From NCBI RefSeq assembly GCF_943914615.1, contig NZ_CALUCS010000005.1:1-64000 (forward strand): a stretch of DNA of 64,000 bases, given 5' to 3'. The notes under the pieces were generated by a model, which saw only the letters and a program-made list of their open reading frames with translations, was not told where the DNA came from and did not search any database. Every line of letters starts with the position of its first letter. Position 1 is the first letter of the stretch. A program made the translations under genes and the position numbers. The stretch is from an uncultured Corynebacterium sp. Lineage in GTDB: Bacteria > Actinomycetota > Actinomycetes > Mycobacteriales > Mycobacteriaceae. Shown here in pieces: positions 27,616-37,449 of this stretch.

Positions 27616-27621
27616 TAAGGT
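27616..27621 (+). promoter_or_regulatory. -10 hexamer of panD
   Basis: TAAGGT, 8 nt before the panD GTG; suggests a leaderless panD mRNA separate from the gal operon. Confidence 0.45.
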
Positions 27622-27629
27622 GTTCACCC

Positions 27630-28046
27630 GTGTTGCGAACCATGCTGAAATCAAAGATCCACCGTGCGACGGTCACACAGGCCGACCTGCACTACGTCGG
27701 CTCGTGCACCATCGACGCTGATCTGATGGAAGCTGCCGACATCCTCGAAGGCGAGCAGATCGATATCGTCGATATCGATAACGGCAATCGCCTGACGACC
27801 TACGCCATCACCGGCGACCGGGGTACCGGCGTGATCGGCATTAACGGTGCCGCCGCGCGCCTGATCAGCCCCGGCGACCTCGTCATTATCATCGGCTACG
27901 CCCAGTACAGCGAGGAAGACTTGAAGAACTACGCCTCGCGCGTGGTCTTCGTGGACGAAAACAACAAGCAGGTGGAGCTGGGCGGAGACCCGGCCCACGT
28001 GCCGGACGGCTCGGGGCTAAAGAACCCGCGCCACCCGGAGGCCTAG
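27630..28046 (+). CDS. panD: Aspartate 1-decarboxylase (pyruvoyl enzyme)
   Basis: A 138-residue proenzyme making beta-alanine for pantothenate. Self-cleavage is expected between Gly24 and Ser25 in YVGSCTID, with Ser25 becoming the pyruvoyl group. Lys9 and the NGAAARL segment are typical. The GTG at 27630 gives the MLRT start seen in corynebacterial homologues. The stop codon TAG shares a CTAG with the convergent lipoprotein gene. Confidence 0.94.
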   Translation: MLRTMLKSKIHRATVTQADLHYVGSCTIDADLMEAADILEGEQIDIVDIDNGNRLTTYAITGDRGTGVIGINGAAARLISPGDLVIIIGYAQYSEEDLKNYASRVVFVDENNKQVELGGDPAHVPDGSGLKNPRHPEA

Positions 28047-29254
28047 CTGATCTCGTAGTTCCCGTCGTCGTTGCGCTCTACGTGGATGCGCCACAGCGGG
28101 ATTCCTTCTTTCTCTAGAGCTTCTTTAGTCGCCGAGAGAGTCTTCAGTCCCGTAACAACGAAGTCGGTGTTGCCGAATCGTATGCCAACCTCCGAGCAAT
28201 AACGCTGGCTACCTTTACCTTCATCGGACAAGGCTTGCAGAGCGCCTTCCGCCCTCAACACCTCGAACTCACCGTTGGGAGCCTGTACGCCGATCTCGGT
28301 CGGCGGAGTGATCGGTGCTTCATCCTCGTAGGCATACTCCACCTCAACACAGAGCCTGCTGTAGTCCCGCGGATTGTCGATGAGGATCTCAGAGTCCTTC
28401 AGTTTCATCTCCACCTTGCCGATTCCCACCTCTTCAGTGGTCGACTCGTCCTTGCCCTTGGCCTTGTCGCGGGCTTCGCGGAAGCTATCGTCCACGAGAT
28501 CCATCTCGACGCGATCACCGATCTCCAGCGGACCGTCAGCTTCGCCGATGTTCGCTTCCTTACCTTCGAGCTCCTGGTAGCGGTTTGCCAGGTTTGTCAA
28601 TGAACGCAGCAGGGGTTTGACGGAATCACAGGTGAAGGTGGAGATAACCTCCGCGTATTCCAGTGGAGTGCCCTCCGGGCCGGCAAGCACGCACATATCT
28701 TGCATCTCGATGGATTGCCACCCCTTAAGGCCCTCATCGGATAGATCGTTCCATTCGGCATCGTTGGGGGCCATGTTGTCGAGGTTGGAGCCGTGCTTAG
28801 TGGCGGATAGTCCGGCATAAATCGACGTATCTTTGAGCTCTTCTGGCTGGTCGCCGCTTACCTGTGGCTTTACATAACCAGAACAAGTCTCCTCGTTGAC
28901 GTAGACATCGGCCGAATCTAGCGGAATCATTTTCGCGCCATCCACGTAGGCGCTGTCGTAAAACTTCTGGTCCAGCTTGCAGTCGCTGAACTTGCCATCG
29001 GCGAAGATCTCTCGCAGCTGGTCGTCGCTGATCTCCGTGGAAACCTCCGAGTAGCTGCTCGGAGCTGGCTGGCCCTTGTCGCCACCGGAGTCGCCGTTCT
29101 GGCCCCCGTAGGAGATCTCTTCACTGGCGCCCTCCGGGCGCTGGAAAGCAGAGCAGCTGGCGGTGAAAGTCAAAGCGCCTGCAGCTAGACAGGCTGTCAG
29201 AGCGCGGGCGTAAGCACGAGCGTGGCTGCGGGTAGTGGGGCGTGAAGAAGACAT
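28043..29254 (-). CDS. Secreted lipoprotein, function unknown
   Basis: A 403-residue protein with an Arg/Ala-rich signal peptide and lipobox TASC (Cys34), so it is tethered to the outer face of the membrane. The mature part is acidic and contains several cysteines and no motif I recognise. Acidic Gly/Asp/Ser-rich sequence follows the lipid anchor. It overlaps panD tail-to-tail by 4 bp. AAGGAAG lies 9 nt upstream of the ATG. It could be a mycolata-specific envelope or solute-binding protein, but nothing in the sequence settles this. Confidence 0.82.
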   Translation of the reverse strand: MSSSRPTTRSHARAYARALTACLAAGALTFTASCSAFQRPEGASEEISYGGQNGDSGGDKGQPAPSSYSEVSTEISDDQLREIFADGKFSDCKLDQKFYDSAYVDGAKMIPLDSADVYVNEETCSGYVKPQVSGDQPEELKDTSIYAGLSATKHGSNLDNMAPNDAEWNDLSDEGLKGWQSIEMQDMCVLAGPEGTPLEYAEVISTFTCDSVKPLLRSLTNLANRYQELEGKEANIGEADGPLEIGDRVEMDLVDDSFREARDKAKGKDESTTEEVGIGKVEMKLKDSEILIDNPRDYSRLCVEVEYAYEDEAPITPPTEIGVQAPNGEFEVLRAEGALQALSDEGKGSQRYCSEVGIRFGNTDFVVTGLKTLSATKEALEKEGIPLWRIHVERNDDGNYEIS

Positions 29255-29428
29255 GTCGAGTGCTTCCTTTATTTTCTGGTTGTGACTATTTCCGGTTATG
29301 ACTGGTGAAACTTACTGACTGGTGGAAGTTACCTAGGAGTAAGGGGAACAAAACGTCTTATGTTCCCTAAAGCTAACACCCCCGGGCGACCTGCATGCCT
29401 CAATCGATTACCTGTCCGCCCCATGCGC

Positions 29429-29434
29429 TAGGCT
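29429..29434 (+). promoter_or_regulatory. -10 hexamer of lysS
   Basis: TAGGCT, 8 nt before the GTG at 29443. Confidence 0.4.
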
Positions 29435-29442
29435 TTGTAAGC

Positions 29443-31050
29443 GTGACTGACGCAGCAAATACCCCCGCACAAGACCTGCCCGAACAGCTACGCATCCGCC
29501 GTGAAAAGCGGCAGCGCATCCTCGAATCCGGCAAGGACGCTTACCCGGTAGAGGTGCCACGCACCCACTCCCTGGCCGAGGTGCGCGCAAAGTGGGCAGT
29601 GAAGAAGACTGACGGTGAAGCTGAAGAGCAGCCGGTGGAGGCAGAGGGCGTCACTTACCTCGCCGCAGGCGAAGAAACCCAGGATGTAGTGAGCGTGACC
29701 GGGCGCCTGATCTTCATGCGCAACACGGGCAAGCTGTGCTTCGCCACCCTGCAGGATGGCGACGGGACGCAGCTGCAGGCCATGCTTTCTCTGGCGGAGG
29801 TTGGCGAGGACGCACTCGCGGCCTGGAAGGCTGACGTGGACCTCGGCGACTTCATCGGTGTGACTGGTCGCGTGATCGCCTCTCGTCGTGGCGAGCTGTC
29901 TGTCATGGCCAGCGAGTGGGTCATGGCTGCCAAGGCCCTGCGCCCGCTGCCCGTAGCGTTCGCAGAGATGAACGAAGAGACCCGCGTGCGCCAGCGTTAC
30001 AACGACCTGATCGTGCGTGAGGAGGCTCGCAAGAACGCGATGACGCGCGTGAAGGTCATCCGCGCGCTGCGCGACTACATGGAAGGCGAGGGCTTCGTAG
30101 AGATCGAAACGCCAATGCTGCAGACCCTGCACGGTGGCGCGGCGGCTCGACCGTTCGTCACACGCTCCAACGCGCTGGACATCGACCTGTACCTGCGCAT
30201 CGCGCCGGAGCTGTTCCTGAAGCGCGCCGTGGTGGGCGGTATCGATCGCGTCTTCGAGATCAACCGCAACTTTCGTAACGAGGGCGTGGACAAGTCCCAC
30301 TCCCCGGAGTTCGCAATGCTAGAGACCTACGCTGCATGGGGCGACTACGATGACTGCGCCCGCACCACCCGCGAATCCATCCAGTACATCGTGGACCAGC
30401 TAACCAAGGGCACCGACCTGGAGGGCACTGGCAAGGTGCGCCTCGCCGACGGCACCGAGTTCGACTTCGGCGGGGAGTGGAAGGAAATCGAGATGTACCC
30501 CTCGCTGAACGAGGCACTTGCGCGCAAGTACCCCGGCCAGCCAGAGGTGACGATCGACTCCACCGTTGAGGAACTGAAGGAAATTGCCAAGGTCATTGGC
30601 CTAGACGTTCCTGCCAAGGGCGGCTGGGGTCACGGCAAGCTGGTGGAGGAGATCTGGGAGGTCCTGTGCGAGGACCAGCTGGAAGGCCCCATCTTCGTGC
30701 GTAACTTCCCCGTAGAGACCTCCCCACTGACCCGCCAGCACCGCAGCAAGCCGGGTGTGACCGAGAAGTGGGACTTGTACGTCCGTGGCTTCGAGCTGGC
30801 CACCGGCTACTCTGAGCTGGTCGACCCGGTGATCCAGCGCGAGCGCTTCGAGGATCAGGCACGCCTGGCGGCCAATGGCGACGATGAAGCCATGCGCCTG
30901 GACGAGGACTTCCTGGCTGCTATGGAGCAGGGCATGCCGCCGACAGCCGGCACTGGCATGGGTATCGACCGACTGCTGATGGCCTTGACCGGTCTGGGCA
31001 TCCGTGAGACCGTGCTGTTCCCGATCGTGAAGCCGGAGCGCGAGAACTAG
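29443..31050 (+). CDS. lysS: Lysyl-tRNA synthetase (class II)
   Basis: A 535-residue class II synthetase. An OB-fold anticodon domain (about 70-180) is followed by motif 2 ([16 protein letters not shown], about 273-288) and motif 3 ([13 protein letters not shown], about 503-515). GTG at 29443 is preferred over ATG at 29395. It starts the normal N-terminus and lies 8 nt after TAGGCT, fitting a leaderless mRNA. The panD-lysS proximity matches mycobacteria, where coaX lies between; no coaX is present here. Confidence 0.95.
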   Translation: MTDAANTPAQDLPEQLRIRREKRQRILESGKDAYPVEVPRTHSLAEVRAKWAVKKTDGEAEEQPVEAEGVTYLAAGEETQDVVSVTGRLIFMRNTGKLCFATLQDGDGTQLQAMLSLAEVGEDALAAWKADVDLGDFIGVTGRVIASRRGELSVMASEWVMAAKALRPLPVAFAEMNEETRVRQRYNDLIVREEARKNAMTRVKVIRALRDYMEGEGFVEIETPMLQTLHGGAAARPFVTRSNALDIDLYLRIAPELFLKRAVVGGIDRVFEINRNFRNEGVDKSHSPEFAMLETYAAWGDYDDCARTTRESIQYIVDQLTKGTDLEGTGKVRLADGTEFDFGGEWKEIEMYPSLNEALARKYPGQPEVTIDSTVEELKEIAKVIGLDVPAKGGWGHGKLVEEIWEVLCEDQLEGPIFVRNFPVETSPLTRQHRSKPGVTEKWDLYVRGFELATGYSELVDPVIQRERFEDQARLAANGDDEAMRLDEDFLAAMEQGMPPTAGTGMGIDRLLMALTGLGIRETVLFPIVKPEREN

Positions 31051-31220
31051 CGGTTAGTTACCAACAGTCAACTCCGGAGGGACTCTGTCGGGGAGGGGGT
31101 CGGAGGAGGCTGAAGGGGGATTTTTCGGGGTGCGCGCCTGCGAAAAGCGGGCGCGGGTTGCTCGAAAACTGAGGGGGTAGCTGGCGTGTAGCTCGCCCGT
31201 GTGGGTGTAAATCAATCAAT

Positions 31221-31235
31221 ATTTTGGCCCAAAAT
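31221..31235. promoter_or_regulatory. Palindromic operator candidate upstream of fadE pair
   Basis: ATTTTGGCCCAAAAT is a perfect palindrome of 7-bp arms around one base, in an AT-rich part of the 285-bp gap between lysS and the first fadE gene. The symmetry suits a TetR- or GntR-type dimer, but the regulator is unknown. Confidence 0.5.
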
Positions 31236-31335
31236 GTGATGCGCGCCATTATGCTGGTTTATGCTACGTACATAATTATCCGCACATGCAGATATGAGAT
31301 TTGCGCTGACAACCAGTGAAAGGTGGCCGCACGAA

Positions 31336-32754
31336 ATGAGCGACCGAAGCAAGCGTGCCGATTCAACTCCTGGCCTGAACAACATCAAGCGAGACGCAAT
31401 CGGTACCGTCATGGGAGTCCTGACGAAGTTCACCGGCTCCGACCTGGCAGAGAAGTACGGTCTGAGCAAGAAGGTGGACCGCGTTGCCTACCAGTCCACC
31501 AAGACCGGCATGCGCACCCTCGGTGCCGTGAACCGCCAGTTCAAGAAGATCAAGGGCTCCGGCAAGCCGGTACGTCTGGCCAACCAGACCACCGATGAGA
31601 ACAACCAGCCAGTCCCGACCGAGGCGCCGGCACCGGGCAAGGCACCGTTCGACCTGACCCCGACCGAGGATCAGGAAATGATCGTCGCAGCCGTGCGCGA
31701 GTTCGCCGAAGAGCGCCTGCGCCCGACTGCCCACGACCAGAATGAGGCTTCCGAGCCGGCAGAAGGCCTGCTGGAAGCTGCCGCTGAGCTGGGCGTTGCC
31801 CTGATCAACCTGCCGGAAGAGTACGAAGGCATTGCCTCCGCCTCCGGCGCCACCACCAACGCCCTGATCGCCGAGGCCCTGGCATTCGGCGACATGGGCC
31901 AGGCCGTCGCCATCCTGGCACCGGCTGGTGTAGCCAACGTCATCACGAACTACGGTGACGACTCCCAGCAGAAGACCTACCTGCCGGAGTTCGCGGGCGA
32001 GTCCGTCCCAGCTTCCGCAGTGGTCGTTTCCGAGTCCCGTCCGCTGTTCGACCCGTTCACCCTGCAGACCACCGCCGTCCGCGAGGGCGACGACATCGTC
32101 ATCAATGGTGTGAAGACCATGGTTCCGAACGCCGGCAAGGCCGAGCTGTTCGTCATCGCAGTGAACCTCGACGGCGAAAACACCTTCGTTATCGTCGAGT
32201 CCGACACCGAGGGCCTGGTCGTCGAGGCTGACCCGTCCATGGGCCTGCGCGCCGCTGCCCTGGGTCGCGTCCTGCTGAAGGACGTCCGCGTCCCGGCCAG
32301 CCAGCTGCTGGGTGGCAAGGACCTGCCCGCCGACGAGCGCAAGGAAAACTACGCGGAGATCATCCGCCGCTCCCGCCTGGGCTGGGCCGCACTGGCAGCC
32401 GGCACCGGCGAGGCCATCCTCGAGTACACCAAGAAGTACGTCAACGAGCGCGAAGCATTCGGCGAGCCGATCTCGCACCGCCAGGCAGTGGCCTTCATGG
32501 TCGCCAACCTGCGCATCGAGCTCGATGGCCTGCGCTTGATCCTGCTGCGCGGTGTTTCCCGCCTGGATCAGGGCCTGTCCTTCAACCGTGAAGCCGGCCT
32601 TGCCCGCCGCTACGCATCCGACAAGGGCATGGTCATGGGCCTCGACGGCGTGCAGCTGCTCGGTGGCCACGGCTTCACCAAGGAGCACCCGGTCGAGCGC
32701 TGGTACCGCGACATGCGCGCCATCGGCATCGCCGAGGGCGTAGTCGTCGTCTAA
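31336..32754 (+). CDS. Acyl-CoA dehydrogenase, FadE24-like subunit
   Basis: A 472-residue flavoprotein of fatty acid beta-oxidation. An N-terminal extension of about 100 residues (KFTGSDLAEKYGL and a linker) precedes the dehydrogenase fold with TPTEDQEMIVAAVREFA near 112. The C-terminus ends at AIGIAEGVVVV, short of the usual final helix. With the next gene it matches the sizes and order of mycobacterial FadE24-FadE23, so a heteromeric enzyme is likely. The ATG at 31336 follows AAAGGTGG; an upstream ATG in the same frame (31294) lacks one. Confidence 0.87.
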   Translation: MSDRSKRADSTPGLNNIKRDAIGTVMGVLTKFTGSDLAEKYGLSKKVDRVAYQSTKTGMRTLGAVNRQFKKIKGSGKPVRLANQTTDENNQPVPTEAPAPGKAPFDLTPTEDQEMIVAAVREFAEERLRPTAHDQNEASEPAEGLLEAAAELGVALINLPEEYEGIASASGATTNALIAEALAFGDMGQAVAILAPAGVANVITNYGDDSQQKTYLPEFAGESVPASAVVVSESRPLFDPFTLQTTAVREGDDIVINGVKTMVPNAGKAELFVIAVNLDGENTFVIVESDTEGLVVEADPSMGLRAAALGRVLLKDVRVPASQLLGGKDLPADERKENYAEIIRRSRLGWAALAAGTGEAILEYTKKYVNEREAFGEPISHRQAVAFMVANLRIELDGLRLILLRGVSRLDQGLSFNREAGLARRYASDKGMVMGLDGVQLLGGHGFTKEHPVERWYRDMRAIGIAEGVVVV

Positions 32755-32812
32755 CCCCGCCACAATTCGAATCCATATCGAATAAGCACAAGGAACTTGA
32801 AGGAACCACATC

Positions 32813-34021
32813 ATGATTAATCTGGAACTCCCCAAGCGTTTGAAGGCGGGCCAGAACCAAGCGCACCAGGCCGCCGCCGAAATCTTCCGCCCCATCTCCC
32901 GCAAGTACGATCTCGCGGAGCACGAGCGCCCCGTCGAGCTGGACACCATGGCCAGCCTGGTCGAAGGCATGGCAGATGCCGGCCAGACCATGGCCGGTGC
33001 CTCCGGTGGCCGCGGCGATGACAAGAAGAAGACTGAGGGCGTCAAGAATGGCGGCAACATGGCCTCCATCCTCAACGTCCTCGAGACCTGCTGGGGCGAC
33101 GTGGGACTCACCCTGTCCATCCCCTACCAGGGTCTGGGCAACGCAGCCGTAGCAGCCGTCGCCGACGACGAGCAGCTCGAGCGCTTCGGCAAGATCTGGG
33201 CCGCCATGGCCATCACCGAGCCGCAGTTCGGCTCCGACTCCGCCGCCGTCGCCGCCACCGCCAAGCTGGATGGCGACGAGTACGTGCTGAACGGTGAGAA
33301 GATCTTCGTCACCGCCGGTGAACGCTGCACCCACGTTGTCGTCTGGGCATCCGTCGACAAGTCCGCTGGCCGTGCAGCCATCAAGTCCTTCGTCGTCCCG
33401 CGCGATACCCCGGGCTTCGAACTGGTCCGCCTGGAGCACAAGCTGGGCATCCGCTCCTCCGACACCGCGCACTTCATCCTGGACAACGTCCGCATCCCGA
33501 AGGAGAACCTGCTGGGCTCCCCGGAGGTGGACACCAAGAAGGGCTTCGGTGGCGTGATGGCCACCTTCGACAACACCCGTCCGATGGTTGCCGCCATGGC
33601 CGTTGGTGTTGCCCGCGCTTCCCTCGAGAAGCTGCGCGAGATCCTCGCCGACGCAGGTGTAGAGATCGATTATGACGCCCCCGCGTGGAACCAGCCCGCA
33701 GCTGCCAGCGAGTACATTCGCCTGGAGAGCGACTGGGAAGCTGCATACCTGATGACCCTGCGCGCAGGCTGGATGGCCGACAACAAGCAGCCGAACAGCA
33801 AGGAAGCCTCCGAGTGCAAGGCGAAGGCCGGCCGCATGGCTACCGACCTGACCCTGCGTGCGGTCGAGATCGCTGGCGCTTATGGCTACTCCGAGCGTGA
33901 CCTGCTGGAGAAGTGGTCCCGCGACTCCAAGATTCTGGACATCTTCGAGGGTACCCAGCAGATTCAGCAGCTGGTGGTTGCCCGCCGCGAGCTGGGTCTT
34001 TCCTCCAAGGAGCTCAAGTAG
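32813..34021 (+). CDS. Acyl-CoA dehydrogenase, FadE23-like subunit
   Basis: A 402-residue acyl-CoA dehydrogenase. The FAD/substrate loop is AITEPQFGSDSAAV (about 130-143), and the C-terminal DIFEGTQQIQQLV carries the Glu at the catalytic-base position of this superfamily. It lies 58 bp after its partner with AAGGAACC upstream. Substrate chain length is unknown. The pair may contribute to growth on host lipids if this is a lipid-requiring species. Confidence 0.88.
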   Translation: MINLELPKRLKAGQNQAHQAAAEIFRPISRKYDLAEHERPVELDTMASLVEGMADAGQTMAGASGGRGDDKKKTEGVKNGGNMASILNVLETCWGDVGLTLSIPYQGLGNAAVAAVADDEQLERFGKIWAAMAITEPQFGSDSAAVAATAKLDGDEYVLNGEKIFVTAGERCTHVVVWASVDKSAGRAAIKSFVVPRDTPGFELVRLEHKLGIRSSDTAHFILDNVRIPKENLLGSPEVDTKKGFGGVMATFDNTRPMVAAMAVGVARASLEKLREILADAGVEIDYDAPAWNQPAAASEYIRLESDWEAAYLMTLRAGWMADNKQPNSKEASECKAKAGRMATDLTLRAVEIAGAYGYSERDLLEKWSRDSKILDIFEGTQQIQQLVVARRELGLSSKELK

Positions 34022-34070
34022 TAGCTGGCTGCGCGAGAGCGCAGGCGGCGGCTACGCTGCGCGATGCCCG

Positions 34071-34137
34071 CCCGCGCCTAGCTGGCTAACAGCCTGGCTG
34101 CGAGCCGCGCGCTCGAGTCTGCGCCCGCGCCTAGCTG
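34071..34137. repeat. Short direct repeats in the fadE-thiD gap
   Basis: The 14-mer CCCGCGCCTAGCTG occurs at 34071-34084 and 34124-34137 in a GC-rich spacer of 117 bp. A 6-bp hairpin (CTGCGC-GAGA-GCGCAG, 34029-34044) lies just upstream and may be a weak terminator. No gene is seen here. Confidence 0.5.
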
Positions 34138-34138
34138 C

Positions 34139-35020
34139 CTAGAACAGGCGCACCGAGTGATCAACGGGGCCATGGCCTTTACCGACTAGCAAACGGTCGG
34201 CATTGGCTATGGCCTCGTTGAGCCATTTAGTGGACCAATCCAGCGCATCCTCTAGCGAATCGCCCGCGCCCAGCCGAGTGGCCAGCGCAGAAGACAAAGA
34301 ACACCCCGTGCCGTGGGTGTTCTTTGTTTCTACGCGTGGGGAGCTGACCTTGTGGGTCTTCCCAGCGGGAGATACTGCAATGTTTCCGGCCTCCGGCCCG
34401 GCCAGGTGGCCCAGCTTCACGATCACGGTTGTGTCGGTTTCCTGCGCCCACTTCGCGGCAATATCCACGGCCTCCTGCTCGCTGGTGGCCAGGTCGGTCT
34501 TAGTCAGGAGTGCGAGTTCGGGGAGGTTCGGCGTCACAACCGAAGAAGCGGCAGCGAAGTCCCGCAGTGCGTCCTCGGCGTCCGCAGTGAGCAGCCGGTC
34601 GCCCGAGGAAGCCACCGCCACCGGATCCAGCACCGTCGTGACCTGGTGATTCTGTAGGTAATCGCGGATGGTCTGGATGGTCTCCGTGTCGCCGAGCATG
34701 CCGATCTTTACGGAATCGACGGTGACGTCGTCGAAGACGGAATCCAGCTGTGCGCGAAGGAAATCCAGCGGGGGAGTGTGGATCTCGCGCACCCCTTGCG
34801 TGTTCTGCGCGACCAGCGCGGTGATGACGGACATGCCGTAGCCGCCCGCCGCCATGATGGACTTCAGATCCGCCTGCGCGCCCGCCCCGCCTGTCGGGTC
34901 GGTGCCGGCGATGGACAGTACGCGCGGGCGGAGGGGGCTGGGGTTACCGGGGCCTGGGGTGCTAGAGCAGGCTGGGGTGGCCGAGTTGTTGGGGTTGATG
35001 TTGGGACTGTTGTTGGTCAT
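34139..35020 (-). CDS. thiD: Hydroxymethylpyrimidine/phosphomethylpyrimidine kinase
   Basis: A 293-residue ribokinase-fold enzyme that phosphorylates HMP and HMP-P for thiamine synthesis. Family motifs are SIAGTDPTGGAGAQADLK near 39-56 and NTHGTGCSLSSALAT near 235-249. The first 35 residues are an unusual Asn/Pro/Ser-rich extension. ATG at 35020 was chosen because CATAAT lies 7 nt upstream. thiE and thiC are not nearby, so this is an isolated thiamine gene among lipid genes. Confidence 0.92.
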   Translation of the reverse strand: MTNNSPNINPNNSATPACSSTPGPGNPSPLRPRVLSIAGTDPTGGAGAQADLKSIMAAGGYGMSVITALVAQNTQGVREIHTPPLDFLRAQLDSVFDDVTVDSVKIGMLGDTETIQTIRDYLQNHQVTTVLDPVAVASSGDRLLTADAEDALRDFAAASSVVTPNLPELALLTKTDLATSEQEAVDIAAKWAQETDTTVIVKLGHLAGPEAGNIAVSPAGKTHKVSSPRVETKNTHGTGCSLSSALATRLGAGDSLEDALDWSTKWLNEAIANADRLLVGKGHGPVDHSVRLF

Positions 35021-35027
35021 GCCCCTC

Positions 35028-35033
35028 ATTATG
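35028..35033 (-). promoter_or_regulatory. -10 hexamer of thiD
   Basis: CATAAT on the minus strand, 7 nt before the ATG; leaderless mRNA likely. Confidence 0.5.
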
Positions 35034-35078
35034 GCGCATCTGCTTGCGCCCACCGCCTCGGTTGGCTTTACACGGCGC

Positions 35079-35206
35079 TAAATGTCGTTAGAACGAGAAA
35101 GTGTCACATTTGCTACCTGTGTAGCCCTGACAACAACGCTCTGACCAGCAGTTTTGCTAAAACGAAAAACGTTTCCGATAACGTATTCTCGTTCTAACGA
35201 CATTTA
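35079..35206. repeat. 128-bp element with perfect 21-bp terminal inverted repeats (MITE candidate)
   Basis: The arms at 35079-35099 and 35186-35206 are perfect 21-bp reverse complements, reading TAAATGTCGTTAGAACGAGAA from the outside inwards, with 86 bp of AT-richer DNA between and no reading frame. If the outermost TA pairs are target duplications the repeats are 19 bp, as in IS630/mariner-type miniature elements; no longer duplication flanks it. It lies upstream of thiD. A long-range hairpin or a pair of regulator sites are alternatives. Confidence 0.65.
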
Positions 35207-35323
35207 AGCCTTTTTGGATGGGCTGCGGGGTGGCTACAGGCCTAGGGGTGAGGCCGTGACTGGTGGGCGGCTACGAGCAGACTGCGGGATGGGCCGCTTC
35301 GCCAGCGGGCTAAGGACTGCTGG

Positions 35324-37087
35324 CTAAGGCTGCGGCAGCTCGCGCGGGACCACCTTGCCCACCGCGTTGCGGGGGAGCTTGTCCAGGTAGACGAAGTAGC
35401 GCGGTACGCTGTGTCGGGCCAGGTGAGCCTTTACTTCCGTCTTGGCCTTTTCCTCGAACTCCGACTTCTCCTCGTCGGTCAGCTCGGCCGCACTCTTGCC
35501 CTCCGGCACAACCCACGCGCACAGTGCCTGGCCAAACTCCGGGTCGTCCACGCCACGTACGGCGGATTCGGCGACGCAGTCCATGGAGTTAATCACGTCC
35601 TCGGTCTCCTGCGGGAAGACATTCTCGCCACCGGAGACAATCATGTCGTCGCTACGGCCAGAGATGAACAGCAAGCCCTCATCGTTGTAGTAGCCCAGGT
35701 CTCCGGTGGCGACCATGCCGTCGATGATCTCCTTGTCGGAGCCGGGGCGGGTGTAGCCCTCGAACAGCATGTCATTCTTCACGAAGATGCGTCCGATTTC
35801 GCCATTCGGCAGCTCCTTGCCGTTATCGTCCAGAACCTTCAGCGTCGTTGCCATCGGCGGCTTACCTGCAGTGTTGATGTGCTTGCGCAGCTCTTCCGGA
35901 GTGGCGATGGAGGCCCAGCTGACCTCCGTCGAACCGTAGAGGTTGTACAGCACGTCGCCGAACTTCTCCTGCGTCTCGCGCACTACCTTCGGTGGCAGCG
36001 CCTCGCCGGAGGTGGCGATGATCTTCGTGCCAGAGTTGAAGTTCTCCGGCACGACCTCCAGCATGCGGCGCAGCATCGTCGGCACCATTGCGATGGTGTA
36101 CGGGCGGTTCTTTTCGATCAGCTTCACGGCGGCTTCGGGGGAGAAGCGGCGCTGCATGATCATGGTGTTGCGCAGCGCGAGCGCCAACTGGATCTGCGCG
36201 AAGCCCCAGGTGTGGAACATTGGTGCGGAGAGGAATGATGGCCGGTGGTGGCGCATCGGGATGCGGCTCATGATGGAGGAGGCCGGCATGTATGTCTTCG
36301 GCTCTGGTCGGCGCGCGCCCTTCGGGGTGCCGGTGGTTCCGGAGGTCAGGATGATGGTGCGCCCCTGACGCGGGCGGGCGGGGATGGAGAGGTTCTCCGG
36401 GGTGGTGCTCAGCACCTCGTGCAGAGAGGGCCAGTCTTCGCTGCGGGTGGCGTAGTTTCCACTGTTGATCGCATCCCGAACGTTGGAGGCCTTCTTTAGT
36501 GCTTCCTCTGCCTCGCGGGTGAGCCCCAGTGTGTCGCCGTTCTCCCAGGCCACGACGACCGGGCAGGCGTCGAAATCCTTCGGCAGAAGCGGTAGGAACT
36601 CCTCGTCGATGAACAGGATGTCGATCTTTTGTTCCTGTAGCACGGCCTGGGTCTGTTTTGCTGACGCCCCAGTGTTGAATAGCACAATGTCCGTACCCAA
36701 CCGACCGTGTGCGCACAGGGTGAGGATGAATCCGCGGTGGTTACGGCACAGCACGCCGATGCGGTCACGTTCGCGGATGCCGGTGCGGAAGAGGGCTTGC
36801 GCCAGGGCGGTGGACTGCTCGTGCAGTTCTTGGTAGGTCATCGAGCCGGCGTCGTCGATGATGGCCGTGTGGTACGGGTCGCGTGCAGCGCCGATGGCCA
36901 GCAGGCCAGCGGGTAGGAAGCTCCACTGGATGATTCCCTTGAGGGCCTTGCCGGCCGCGACGGGACCCATAGACCCCAGGACGCCCGATTTGAACAGGGG
37001 CAGTGTGCCTTTAAGAAGTGTGCCGGCGGTCCCGATCTGGTCAGTGAGGGAGGGCTTGGGCAACTGGGCGGCTGCTGCTGCGTTCAT
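35324..37087 (-). CDS. Long-chain acyl-CoA synthetase (FadD-type)
   Basis: A 587-residue ANL-superfamily ligase. The AMP-binding P-loop is ILTSGTTGTPKGA near 250-262, followed by LYGSTEVSWAS, the ATGDLGYYNDEGLLFISGR hinge region, and a C-terminal catalytic Lys in PRNAVGKVVPREL. It activates fatty acids to acyl-CoA, feeding the nearby FadE pair or envelope lipid synthesis. The ATG at 37087 has AAGGAGAG upstream. It resembles the mycobacterial FadD2/FadD12 group; substrate unknown. Confidence 0.88.
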   Translation of the reverse strand: MNAAAAAQLPKPSLTDQIGTAGTLLKGTLPLFKSGVLGSMGPVAAGKALKGIIQWSFLPAGLLAIGAARDPYHTAIIDDAGSMTYQELHEQSTALAQALFRTGIRERDRIGVLCRNHRGFILTLCAHGRLGTDIVLFNTGASAKQTQAVLQEQKIDILFIDEEFLPLLPKDFDACPVVVAWENGDTLGLTREAEEALKKASNVRDAINSGNYATRSEDWPSLHEVLSTTPENLSIPARPRQGRTIILTSGTTGTPKGARRPEPKTYMPASSIMSRIPMRHHRPSFLSAPMFHTWGFAQIQLALALRNTMIMQRRFSPEAAVKLIEKNRPYTIAMVPTMLRRMLEVVPENFNSGTKIIATSGEALPPKVVRETQEKFGDVLYNLYGSTEVSWASIATPEELRKHINTAGKPPMATTLKVLDDNGKELPNGEIGRIFVKNDMLFEGYTRPGSDKEIIDGMVATGDLGYYNDEGLLFISGRSDDMIVSGGENVFPQETEDVINSMDCVAESAVRGVDDPEFGQALCAWVVPEGKSAAELTDEEKSEFEEKAKTEVKAHLARHSVPRYFVYLDKLPRNAVGKVVPRELPQP

Positions 37088-37360
37088 TTCTGGGTGACTC
37101 TCCTTGGGTTAGTCTCGCTGAACTGGTTTCTCTGAACTGTTTTTCTGAGGCGGTTTCATGGGGCGGTATCGCTGGGGTGGAATCTCCGGGGGTGGTTCTT
37201 CTTGAGGTACCTCTCCCTACGAACCCCTTGTGCGCCACCGCCCTGGGCCTTAGTGGTGTACATCACCTTAATGTTTCTGGACTAAAAAGTTCTCGGTTTG
37301 AAAAAATAACTATGCCTGGACAGGTTGTGGGGGAGTTGGGAAACAGGGGTTTGTAGGGGG

Positions 37361-37378
37361 CGTTCGCTGACGGCGTAC
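37361..37378 (+). promoter_or_regulatory. Candidate ClgR operator upstream of clpC
   Basis: The core CGCTGACGGCG fits the CGC-Y-N-A-N-R-GCG core I recall for the actinobacterial ClgR motif, followed by TAC. ClgR is known to activate clp genes in corynebacteria. The assignment rests on that recalled motif. Confidence 0.5.
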
Positions 37379-37449
37379 AGCGTGAAAAGCCAGGCCTGTA
37401 TTGTCTGTTGACCTGCTGATATGTGGGTAGTTGAGGCCGAGGTGGCGTC

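Noticed and set aside
31363..33120. A 585-codon frame antisense to the fadE pair
   Set aside because: It spans two unrelated genes on the other strand and shows no domain.
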